Shown here: piece after piece, positions 24,401-36,400 of the stretch | How the letters are laid out: every line of letters starts with the position of its first letter | Position numbering within the stretch: the stretch's first letter is position 1 | Position numbers and translations under genes: made by a program | Assembly: GCA_040954595.2 (NCBI GenBank) | Contig: CM082592.2 | Location: forward strand, 8,122,001 to 8,186,000 | DNA length: 64,000 nt | Source: Balanoglossus misakiensis | Taxonomy: Eukaryota > Hemichordata | Direction: 5' to 3' | Notes under the pieces: generated by a model | What the model saw: only the letters and a program-made list of their open reading frames with translations | What the model was told of the DNA's origin: nothing | Databases searched by the model: none

Positions 24401-27400
24401 TCAGTCAATCAATTAGTGATGCTAATAGGTTGATAATGTGGACGAAAAGTATGCTTGCAAAGGGTAGAGGCATAGCAAGAAACCCAGTCAATTTATTAAA
24501 TAGATTGATATTAATGATTCAGACACAATGTTGAGCATGCATCTCCAAATCATGGTGTTATCGCACACTTGAAAGTTCTAAAACCCAGGGTTATTCGTGT
24601 AGACTTTAATCAATAGTTAATGATGTGATAGTTTTATGTGAGCGTGACTCAAGTGAACACTAATTGTATATGTGGGTAGTACAGCTTGTATAAGGTCAAA
24701 TTTTTCTTGACCTTTCCTATTGTGCATGGCTGGTTGATTGTATGCATGCCCACCCAGATGGATTGATATTACAGTAATGTCCCCTCCCACTGCTTCGCCT
24801 GGTGTCCTCGTATGCCTGCCTGCTGTTTGTTTGACAGCCTGTCCTCATTCCATCTGCGGCAATCGACTGCAATATTAGACAATTTCTTCTGGTCCTTCGA
24901 TGCTCCGAAACTGCCCACACTGAGAGGCAATGGCACAGCGTGGGTGTTGATGGCAGTGTACGTGGCCGGCGCGAGAATCGAGCTTGGCCACCCCTGGTTG
25001 GTTTGCTTTGTGTCCTGCCCTCCTAGTCAGAAAAGTCACTGAAACATATCCCATTCACTTGTACTCATGAATCCACAGTTACCACATATCCCAAAGATCT
25101 AGCCAATCGCAGATTTTCATTTGGGGCGGGTCATGTTAAAAAGGGCGTCGCCACATGATCGTAAGAAACCTTTGACGTATGCTGCTATAAATATGCATTG
25201 AAAGCACATTATCGGTAATAAACATCATAACATGCCAGTGCCTGTGTCTAATAAAATAGACTCAGATAGTTACAATTACTGTACCACTGAACAAAAGTGT
25301 AATGTGACTGTCGTATATGTAATTTGTTTTACGAGACAACCTTGCGGTCAAAAAAAAATGCATCTCCAACATAGGAGGTCCTTGCTTCGCCACATGCCAA
25401 AGTTCAATTCAATAATGGAATCATCTTGCAAGAATCTCATTCAGACCCCTACTGTAACTGACAAATTCCAGTTGCGTACTTGCGGTAGGTTAGAATCCTT
25501 GATGCGAAATGTTCTTGGGAGACACGCTCTGTGTCTTCGATTGTTGCTTGGTGAAAAACCACAAGAAACGCCAGTTTTCTTCCGCTCTCATGCAAGTTCT
25601 CCAGCGTCTGAGTAAGCTTCAGTTGGCCAATACAAATTACAAAATTCAATTTTTGCGAATGCGTGTTTTGAGCCAGCATTCGGGGGGTCGTGAAAAAGCC
25701 AACAATTGTCTGTGATGAAGTTATAATTCTACAGACACGACTGATATTACCCTGAGAATTGATGCAGCTGGCATTCAATCAAACGTTGAAAAATTAACAC
25801 GACTGGTGCAGCATACTCTTAATTGAACTGTTGGTTTAAACTGAGGTGATCAGTAAATACGCTGATCAAAAGCGATTGCGTGTGATGACGCATCAACCAA
25901 ATACAATGTAATATTCATAAAATAAAAGCATGGTATTGTTTGGCTTAAAAAATTCATTACTTTTTATAGTTCTAATGATGTGTACATTGGCTTGATTTAT
26001 GCCAGTCGCAAACACTGTTAGGCAGCAGCTTGTACATGATGTGGTAATATTGCATAATGGCCCGAACCGTGCACATTTGTCATGTCTGTTAAAATCTAGA
26101 CTGTTTCTCCGGAGAACGGTGTGTTTGTATCCAATTGTGTCTGTTAGCTACGATGCAATACTCTGAGGCCATCATCAATCTCAGCTGTAAGGGATGATGC
26201 GTCCCATGGGACAGATCTCCAGAAAAATACAAGCCATCAAGCCTTCATATCTCCCTGTTTCTTTGCTTAGCACTATATTTGTGAATATCCTGTATTATTA
26301 TTAACCTGTGAACTCTGAACTTCTGGTGATGTTTGACATCAGCATTCCTAATTCAGGTTTGTTGGGATAAAAACGTTGAAAACCAAATCTTTGCAGAGTT
26401 GTTTTCAAGTAAATTAATTTCGTCAGGATTTTGCTTAAAAATTGAAGTACTGGTAATAGTGAATTTTATTTAGAAGCGTTGATTTCATTTTTGTGTCTGC
26501 AGATACACTTCCAAAAATCACAGAAATATTAAAGATAAATGTTGAGAGGACAGAAAAGACAGGAAGGTATCTGTGTCACAGGAGTTTGATTGATGAAAGA
26601 TAAAATTCCTCCAAGGAGTGGCAGCTAGTATACCTTTGACATTTCGTATTTTAAACAGGCATCTATTTTATGGTTTGCCGGTTCGAAAATGACTGTTGGA
26701 GGGATTTGTTTGGTGAAATGCATGTACGTGCGCAAATAAAATATGACACAGTACGTTCATATGAGTGCCTCAATAAAACTTTATTGCCATATTGTTCAGA
26801 ATGCAGTTTGAAAATATTCTTGCATTTGACCTTTATGAAACCTGAGGTCCGTGCCATTTTCGACTTGTGGAGAATATGAAGTGGAGTTTCTAAAAATGTT
26901 TTAAGTGGTTATAAATTGCCTTCGCTGTCACTGCCATGTATATTTCATATGTCTATTTCCAGCGCTTCGAGATACAGGCATTAATATTTTGACACCTTTC
27001 GTCTCCCTGACTTAAAAGCTTTTTGCAGTAAAACTCTCAAGGATATCCTCTATATCGTGTCATTATGCTAACAAGAGCCTTCAACTTCAGTGCATCATTG
27101 ATTATTAATCTTGAACTTGGAAAAAGAAACAATGCCGTGATTGCAGTTGCTGACAATGCATTGTTCTATTAATTCACTTCTTGGCCATTTATGAAATATG
27201 TCGAAATATGAGCACTGCGAACTGTTAATCCGTGAACTCGGAGTGACATCCGTGTACTCGCAGCTTAAGGGATCGTAGCTGAAGATAAAAGGATTTGCAC
27301 AGAAAATGCAAATCATCAGGTGTTTGACTTGAATCCTCTTTTCTGTCGTCTTGAAAAAAAAAATCTTAACTTAATTCGCACTAGCACTGGACAAACATGA

Positions 27401-27715
27401 TTGGCTGTGAGATGAACGAAAAATTTCCCTCGGGGAATTATTGTGATTAGTATTCAGCTCATCTTTTGATTTTTTGTTGTGTGTCTTTTTCTCTTTTTCA
27501 GTGTTCAAGATCATCAGCATGTCTTAAATGTCAAGTTGTTCGTGAGAAGATACATTCCCGTGACCTTTGGCGAGTTTCTTGGCAGCTGTAATCTGAGCAG
27601 GTACATGTAAGCCTTATTTCAAAGTCAGGCCATCGCACTCCTTCTCAGAGCCGAGTGCATTTATGGGAGCATGGATGGGTACACAGCGCGGCTGTTCTGA
27701 GAAGTGTGGAGAATG

Positions 27716-27869
27716 TTAAAGGGACATAAGTCTCTCTTTCGCTGCCCTTTGTGTGTGTGGTTGAACGTTGATTCACTATGTACGGTATATTCACTGTGTA
27801 TATCCAGTGTATTGTATCAAGCATAATTAATGGAAAAGGGGCAGCGAGAGAGAGACTTTGTCCCTTTAA
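27716..27869. mobile_element. MITE-like foldback element with TTAA ends
   Basis: The left arm 27716-27747 and the right arm 27839-27869 are inverted copies, differing by one base change and one indel over about 31 bp. They start with TTAAAGGGACA and end with TGTCCCTTTAA. TTAA at both outer ends is what a TTAA-targeting (piggyBac-type) non-autonomous element would leave. The total of about 154 bp and the lack of coding capacity fit a miniature inverted-repeat element. No transposase is present in the window. A single copy is visible here, so transposition is inferred from structure only. Confidence 0.65.
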
Positions 27870-30800
27870 TGTCATAGAGCAGTGTTTTCACCCAGGATGA
27901 TACAATAAAGGGGGTTTTGTGCCCCTTTCTGCAATATCAGATTTACGCAATACTAGATTTGAATTTGTTATTGGAATTGCCTCATGGCACACAAGATACA
28001 GCGATATGTGAATGAATACACGACACGTGAAAATCAATTTGCCCATATTAGTATCCGTTGTGCTGCCCTGTGTGTGTTCAATAGTCTCTGCCCGACTTCA
28101 TGAGGACTTTATAAACAAGATTCAGGTGGTGCTTGTAGGTCCTTGGAATTCCCGGAAAATGAAATTTAGCCCTGGAAAATTGATTCAGCTGCCAATGTTT
28201 TTTATCAGATTTTTTTTCAAGGAGAGAAATATTGTACACGATGGTTGCAGTGCGTGTACATTTTCTCCTTCAAAATTTCTTATTTTAACTTGGGTATTTG
28301 TTGACTGCTGAAAATTATTAAGTAATGGAATTTTTGAGAAACTTGAATACACACACACCTTGTTGAATTTTCCCACCCTGGACCCAGCCCATGTCATTTT
28401 ACAGCACTGCATCATTTCAGGTGCGTTTAAAGGCTGCATGCAACGAATATTGGAATATTTGTCGTGCTTTGTCGGCATTTAGACATCGTGAAGAGACTAC
28501 ATGTCTGATCAGTTGGACGGGGCTTCAATAAATGATGTACCTGCAGGGCCCTGCGTCACAGAATGTGGATTTCGAGAATTGCATTTCTACGAGGGGCGGC
28601 GGCGGCGTTGGTGTCGCAACTGATCAAGGTGTAAGCGAACGTAATTCGCGACGCAAATTGCATCAAAGAGAAAAGCCCCCATTCAGAGGAGGCTGTAATG
28701 GATTTTTTTTCTCTCCGTACCAAAGGGCCACACTTCTGTGCAATTAGATATAGTCGGATTCAGAATGGACAAGTGAAAAAAGAAAAGGGGAAAAAAATGA
28801 GCAAACCTCCCCAAAGGAAGCTTAAAGGTAAAGAACGTTAGCGTGGCTATTGTGTAGTTTCTGATTCAATTTAGTGCGATTTTGTTTGCGAAAGTCAGAT
28901 GAAAAGATCATTTGTAAGTTGGCTTAGATTTTCTTTTAGTTTCATGGCATTACCGTTCCGCAGTGTGGTCAGCTGATGCGATCTGACACTAATGCAGCAA
29001 TCCTCAGCCGTCATGCACGGTATTTGTCATTCACATGCAGTTCTTGGAGACATTTTAAATTTTAAACCAAGTGTTGTTATTTGCAAGATTTGTGTTTCTC
29101 CCTTTTAGACCAAAAAGAAATGACGTTGTCATGAGGGGTATAAGGTTGGGTCAAGATTGAAAAATCAAGAGGATGTATACTTGAAAATTTGAAATGGTTG
29201 CAAATTTGATTTTTTTTTTCCGACATCAAACAACCACTGCAGTATGCATCTACACAAATGCTTTCATCAAATACTTCCTTGTAGCACTTCTTTCAGAGAT
29301 AGGAACATTACAAACGATCACGTTCATTAATACGTCTTTATTTTCTCCTTGAGATTCACACCATCGTTTCACCAATTTATTCGACGTAAAGTGGATCGCG
29401 CGAAAATTAATGAGTAAGGATGAATTAAATTGTCTCGTGCGACAAGGTTGCCGATGCGGAAGTGTGACAGATGAAACTGTATCATTTGGACGTGGTTGTT
29501 GCGGGTGGGAGAGCGAGACAAATGAATACAAATCAGTTGCCTGTACACCATCTGAATATCAGATTGAATTGCACTGTTTTGTTATTCCAAAATTGTACAG
29601 AAATGAGAGAAATTTCATTTTTACCAGACATGAATGATTGTCATTTTCATGCTGTTTGCCCATAAATGTCACGTTAAAGGCTATTTCAAGCGTATAAGAA
29701 TTATAACTGTATCTCGCTTTTATGAACATATCAGAATCAAAAGGAAATCTCTAAATAAACCAGTGTACCTCCCAATTAAATTACTGTTTGTTGGTAATTG
29801 ACAGTTCAAAACAGCCTTCAGGAAAATGTCCAATTGTATGAAAAATAACGAACGAGAACCTTGATATTTAGATTATATGCAAATGATGTTAACCCTCTTG
29901 TCATTCAAACGGGGGATTTTTCTGCGTTCAGTGGAGGCTTTCTGCAATGAGTAGAGCTTTCGGGATTTCCATGAGAGTGTTCAGAATGAGAAACAACTGG
30001 TCGACGTTCAGGCTAATTATTTCGCCGTGCACTCATGTCCTCAAGCCTGTCAGAAAACATCGACTCCATAATTTTGTAATGTCAGAAACTCCGCGTACTT
30101 TTCGCCCCGAAGGAGCCAGCGTAGAAATAGTTTGCACTTTAATGACGGGATGATATTAAACGTGCCGGTTCTGATGTAATTGAGTCGAATCTTTATAAAG
30201 TCTCAAGTACTGAATTAAAGTAAATTGCTCGTAGGTGTTTTCTTGATTACTGGCTATTAGGCTTTTCATCGAAACGTTTTTTTTTGGTCCTCTGTAATTT
30301 TGATTTTATGCCTTGTTCGGTGTCCCCCGTTCTTTTTTCGCCCTGGCAGGGCTTGTTAAAGCCGACTGGAGTTCGTGTCGTAAATTGCCAGGGTGTGATT
30401 TGATTTCCGTGTATTTTAACCGTCCAGCCGCAAATAGCCGCCGTAAATTGACTGCCGTTCGTTGCAAATAGCCCCCGGGTTCGGACGAAATAGTCGAAAG
30501 TCGCCGCTGGCTTGTCTACGGAGGTTTGATGAACGGGGTAGTGGCCAGGCAGAGGTGTGATTTGCTTTGAACTCTGTGCCAACCCCGGGATAAATAAAAC
30601 CCCGACATACTTCACAGAAATGAAACATTATAATGGGGTGGATTAGATTTACGTCAAACTTCGATTGCGTCCGTTGATGTGTATCGCAATTTCTGTCGAA
30701 ATTCGTCATATATTGTCTACAAAAATGAATCACGTCAGAATGCAAGAATAGCCAAAGAAACTAAAGAGTTGTACAAATATATGTACTGGGTATAACACAC

Positions 30801-32340
30801 AATCAAGGTGGAGATAGAATTCTAATTTTCTGTTCCTGTTGCCATGGAAATGCCCTCATTTTTTTCCAGTTTACCATATCATGTAAAAAATCATGGATGT
30901 CCATTTGGTAGCCAGAAGTATAACTGAAAACTCAAATATTGGATCATTGGAGATTTTAAATCGAGTACAAGTACATGTATGACCGACTAATCACTGTGTT
31001 TGATATTTCAAGTTGCACTCACCACCATAATTCATGGTTCTAATTTTTCCGTCAAGCACTCCATCCTTCCTCACGATAATTGGAAATCCACTTAGAACCT
31101 CTAATCTCGCCTCTCATGCACGGGTCTTTCAACTGACTGTAAAATTTATATCGTCAAACACAGTTCGTACTACCACTTCTGATAGCATTCATATCATGCC
31201 ACGTCCATTTATTGATATTCCCGGAATCAATTGAAGAGATATCCGTGGGTATTATGGGGTTAAGAGGAATAAAGACCGTGGATATTCTGACTGAAATTTC
31301 GGAGTGTGCGTGGATATCGCAAAGGTTAATAGGGGTTAAATGCTGGGTTTCTTTCCATGTGTGTATTATATTTTATCGTCGGGGAAAGATGAATTGAACA
31401 AGTCAAGAACTGCATATAAAGTGTAGGGGTGAGGTGAAAAATATACTGGTATGATACAGCAAAAACAGAATGTCAAAATACACTGTATACCTAGCAAAAA
31501 ATGATGGGTTATAGTATTTATATCTTGAGAGAAGATCGATGCAGATATTTGGAAAGGGAAATTAATAATATCATGTACCATTGCTTTTATCCTCAATTGC
31601 GAAAACACCATTTGTCATTTCAGTGTTGTGTGGTACCGGAGGCTTTATCAGTGGTTTTGTGTGTTAAAATGCTGAAATGTGATCTTTCGTTCTGTGGCCA
31701 TGCACTTTTATCTCTGAAAGTAAAAACAACATTTCGGTAAAAGTTATATTGTTCCAGATTTTATCATCGGTTTGCTGTGTTAAATTGTTTGAAATGACGG
31801 ATATAAACTGTCTTGTGTGTTTTTATCACGACGCTCCCGCTTATCAAGCCAGTGACGTCATGGCTACGCCGAACAGAAGAAACCGTGGTGATTTTTTGTG
31901 TTTTGTGCAAACTCGAAGATGCAGTTGTGCTCATCAGATTATGCTGCGCAAAGTCGATGCAGAAGTTCTGATTATGTATAGAGACTTCCAGATCTCGGAG
32001 AGTCTTGGCGTATTTTCTGCACAGAGCAGATAAGCCACTCCGAGCAGCCGTCAAATGCGATTGCTCCATCTCTGCATAATTGTTTCGTCTTTGCATTCAG
32101 AGCACACTTCAAAGCAAATCGAGGTATTAAGGCTTCCTAAGGGGAAAAATTGGAGAGAAAGGACATCTGAATGAAAGCGTGGCGTTGACATATTATTCAT
32201 TTTATTCAAAAGCTTTGCGGCTATTCTGTCAGGCTAACGCTTGGCCCTGTCACCTAACTTTACACTTTTCAATTTTTCAATAATTCTCATTTTAATTTTG
32301 CTGTCAAAGTTCTCAGTTGGATCTGTTCAATTTCCATCTT
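27870..32340. other. Gene-poor spacer
   Basis: No recognisable exons. The region around 30240-30700 is richer in CpG and holds overlapping minus-strand open frames of 109-122 codons without known motifs. Low-complexity T and A runs are common. No RNA gene was recognised. Confidence 0.45.
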
Positions 32341-32460
32341 ACTGTATGTATGTATGCATGTATGTACATTACATGTACATACATACGGTACATATACTTG
32401 TACATACCGATACATGCCCTACCAGTACATATGTGAGTACTTATATACACTGTATCTAAA
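32341..32460. repeat. ATGT/ACAT palindromic microsatellite
   Basis: Degenerate repeats of TATG, TACA and ACATGTACAT make a low-complexity, self-complementary tract. The open frame reading through it is an artefact of the repeat. Confidence 0.75.
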
Positions 32461-33132
32461 GACTACGGTATCATGTATATACTAATTAATTTTTCAATAT
32501 TCTGTTTTTTTGTCAGGTGTATATAGATGTACAACAAACCGAGATCACTCCAAGTGGAATCTGACCTTTTAAGAAGATTAACATAATTGATAACAGCATT
32601 AGTGTCAAATCAGTCTCCGCCAAAGAACTACTACTTATACTTCTGTGATGCTATCGCACCTGCTGTGGTCGGTCAGCATTTTTTGTTCATGAATAATACA
32701 TCGGAATGCCACCGACAAGGTGATTTGAAGATGGTGTGGTTGTGATGCCTGCAGTCTTCACTGTATACCTTGGAGAGGTGACTGTTTTTGCACATAATGT
32801 TGGATACCTGCCGGACGACAAGATTGGAGGTTACATTTGTCATTAATAAAATAAGACTATAGTGTACGGAGACAGATGTAAGCAAGGATCACACGTCGAT
32901 CTGCAGCAAACTTTACTGTCTCCAAATTCAAAGTTTTCAGAACGACATCAACTCTCGAAGTTACACGTTGTGCCAAGAGCCACCAACTGCAGTACTTCGA
33001 TATCATGTGACGCAGCTTATAGAATTCGTGAAATTAAATTCTTTTGTGAACTTCTGCTGCACGAAACGCTAAACAGAATTTTTCTGTCGCATTCTTAACC
33101 GGGAACGCGCAAAACGCGAAGAAAGAGTAACA

Positions 33133-33470
33133 ATGTGTTGTTGCGTCAGTGGCTGCCAAGTGTGTTGTCGCAAGAGCTGGATCCTCATCTTAGCAATATT
33201 CGAAAACCTGTGCTACGCGGGATGCGTGTACGGTTGGCCGTCGCTTGCCGTGGTCCTGGGGAAAATCGGTTACTTCGACACGTGCAGTAACAACACCGCT
33301 ACGAGTGGTAACGACACGTCCTCGCCCCAGGAGAAACAGATTTGCCCCGATCAGGAGAGCAGCTTCAATTTGATATTCACGTTGGCGTCGTTTTCTGTAG
33401 CTCTGAGCACGCTGCCCAACGGACTTTTGTACGACAAGGCTGGAACTTTTGTTTCGAAAATTTATGCAAG
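33133..33470 (+). CDS. SLC43 exon 1
   Basis: Encodes residues 1-112 plus two bases. Six cysteines fall in the first twelve residues. Helix 1 is about residues 16-36 and helix 2 about 78-98. The extracellular loop between them has sequons at N53 and N60 and cysteines at 51 and 71. The donor is GTGAGT at 33471. Confidence 0.93.
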
Positions 33471-36400
33471 GTGAGTAGCCGATCGCTATAAAATGTGCAT
33501 ACGATGAAAAATGTTCTTTGTGTGATTCAGTTGGTGTTCTAGCTGAACACCAATAAGCCGTGACTGACAGCAAAGGTGTGATTTCGGACAGATGTCTGAC
33601 ATTGGGCCATTTAGCGGCTAAATTGGACTGATTTGACTCTTTAATGCAGAACACCATTTGAAACATCATTGATTTGCCGATAATATTGACCAGGGAGAAG
33701 AATTCTTGTTGTCGTAGCAGAGAATGACAAAATACACTAATGAGTGGATATGTGATTCTTTTGGTAAATGTGTTTAATGTTCCACTGTGAAAAATCGATA
33801 ACTTGGTTTAAATAGTGAGAATCTGCCAGGATGGAGAATTCCAATGCATTACAAGCAGAGCTTTCAGAAATTGTAGAAGGGGGGGGGGGGGGGGGGGGGA
33901 GGATTGCATCTGTGACAGGTGACACTGAAATGAGCGATTTAGGGTGGAGAAAAACGGTGGTGCAAATGTTATTACTTGGTATGTTTTGTAAATTGTTTCT
34001 TATTGACCCAATTAACCAGCTGGAAGGTCTGAAAAGTTCATATTTAAAACTGAATTACCATGACTGACATGCCCTGGATCTCTCTCAATTGACGTAATCT
34101 GATTCGCCAGGTCTTGCCATAATTTTCGTGTATTTTAATCAGGAGTGAAAACTTTGAAACGGTTGCAGAGGTCATTTCCATCAAATGGATCGTAACTGAA
34201 TCAATCAAATTCAAATCCAATTATGACTTTATCCAGTTATCCAATTTTTGAATGGGAGAAAGAAAGTGAGATGCGATAATTAGATTTATTCACTCTCTGA
34301 TCTGCGGTAATTCGTGTGTGTCCATTTTGAAGGTTATCGCTTTATTCACTCTCAGAATATTTTGTTTCCTCGTCATTTATAGCATGAGACATGAGACAGA
34401 TATATTACTGTGCTTGGTTGAATGTGGTTTGTGAAACGCTTGTGTTACTCTAAGTCTTAATGATGTTTTAAGTGCTTTTATGTAACACTGGTGTTTAATA
34501 AGTGTAAAATCTACTTATTATGCTATGGTTTAAGCTTTTCAGCTTTCTAGATTTCTTTGGCCTTATATTGGCCCTTGAATTATAAAATTGTATTGGCCTA
34601 GAGAAGGGGGGCTGGAGAGAGGGGCACATAAATGCGAGGAAGGGGGTTTGAGCACAGCGATGGAGGGACTGTGATTCAAAAAGGTGGTATGGAGAAAGGG
34701 AGTGGGTGGGTGGGACGGAAGACTGCAAGGAAAACTAGATGAACCCAAGTCAGTTTAGTCAGACAGATAAAAAAGTTTATAATATAAATTATTGAGGTGA
34801 ATCTCCAAAGTGCATTCTTGTTAGCCGGTGATATTCCCTGGGCTCGGTCATGTAAGGAGTTCTGTTGGGTAGTTGAGTAATCAGTGGCATATAGTTCACT
34901 CTGATTAATTCTACTTGCCTGCAAAGCAAACACACCCACGGAATAGTACATAGAAAATTTTGCATTGCATATTATAGAGTGCTTGAGTTGACAGACATGT
35001 GCTTTCAACACACTTTTAATACAGCTTTAATGGGATTTCTGAGGTTAGCATGGACTAAATTATGAAATTTTACCCGCACAATTTGACAGGAGAGTGTTGA
35101 GTATTTTCCCTTTTTCTCCTTCACCTGAAAGCATTTCAAATGACACTCTTGTTGACATAGTTCAATTAGACTCCAGTGAAGTACGCCCACACTGTGTGTG
35201 TAGAAGTGATGTTTATACAGGGCCACAGCCATCAAATGTCATGACTAATCAGGGGATCACTTTACTGAATTTGAATTTCAAATGTGCATGAAAGAACCGT
35301 TCTGATTGGCCAGTCTGTGCTCTGTTCTTACTTCATGTGATGCAATAGATGAACTCTATCTATGCATGGTCATTGCTATGAAATTGTGGTTTACAAATTA
35401 AATGTTCTTTGGGATATCTTTGGAATCTGAATTTTGGCCTCCTTTACATGACAGAATGCTTTTCCTAGCACAGACGGTATTGATCAAATGGCAAACGATT
35501 GCTGGTAAAAAAGAAAAGTAGATTGAGAAAACAGACAGGTGTTTGAAAGGCAGTTGTTATTTTCGGCAAGCGATTGTGGTGGTAATACACTCAGATACCA
35601 CCATGCCAGTATAGTTTAACATCCACACGTCTCGTATAACATATTCATGAGAAATTCACTGTGAAATGTGGAGTATGCCTGCAAGCCGCTGTATGTATAG
35701 CGCTTGTTGAAGCAATGAATCCCCTACTCTAATGCAAGTGCTATGAAACTGCCAATGCAGATTTAATAGTCCCGGTATCAAATTATCGTCCTGAAATTAG
35801 ATTGTCTTCCTATGATCAATTGTGTTTCTGTTTCTCCCCGAAGGACAGAACAAAAATCGGGCTATGTGTCTTCATTTTATGAAAGGAAATTAAAAAGTTT
35901 TTTTAAAAGGGTACTGTTTATTGTGGATCGAGCCTGCCTTTTGGCGTGTTACGTACATTGCTGTAATGGGATAGTGGGTGAGAACTGTGACATATGCTGT
36001 TTTGATGTGTCGGGTCGATGTAGAAAACCCTGCAAATGTCCTCGAGCAGCATTTCTTGACGTACTACAGCTAACCATGAATAATTGAAATTATATACAAT
36101 TTTTTTTTATGCTGAATTTTATCGCGGGGTAAAACAAAGAGGGAAAGGAGATGATAGCTTGTGATTAATTATTGAAGTCACACCATGCTGGCATGCGTGT
36201 TTTGATAAATTATGTAGACGTGTTTCGTTTTGTTAGTTAGACAGGATGTGTCATGGATTTTGAAGGATTTTAGAATTGCTTGATGGTGTAAAAACAGCCC
36301 TCACAGGGAATAAACAAGTTGGGAGTCAAAATAATGAAATGTTTACATTTTTTTGCAGTATTCTATTTCTAGGTACCTTTTTGATGTTTATATTCAGTAG

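Larger units (their letters stand above)
12911..27714. other. Gene-poor spacer
   Basis: I find no exon with recognisable protein similarity in these 14.8 kb. There are simple-sequence tracts (separate entries) and several open frames of 90-135 codons on both strands, for example 23030-23437 (-) and 25232-25615 (+). None shows a known motif or convincing flanking splice sites. It reads as intergenic or intronic DNA. Confidence 0.5.

Noticed and set aside
33190-33669. 159-codon minus-strand open frame
   Set aside because: It is the antisense shadow of SLC43 exon 1, whose plus-strand reading matches the family and has a proper splice donor.
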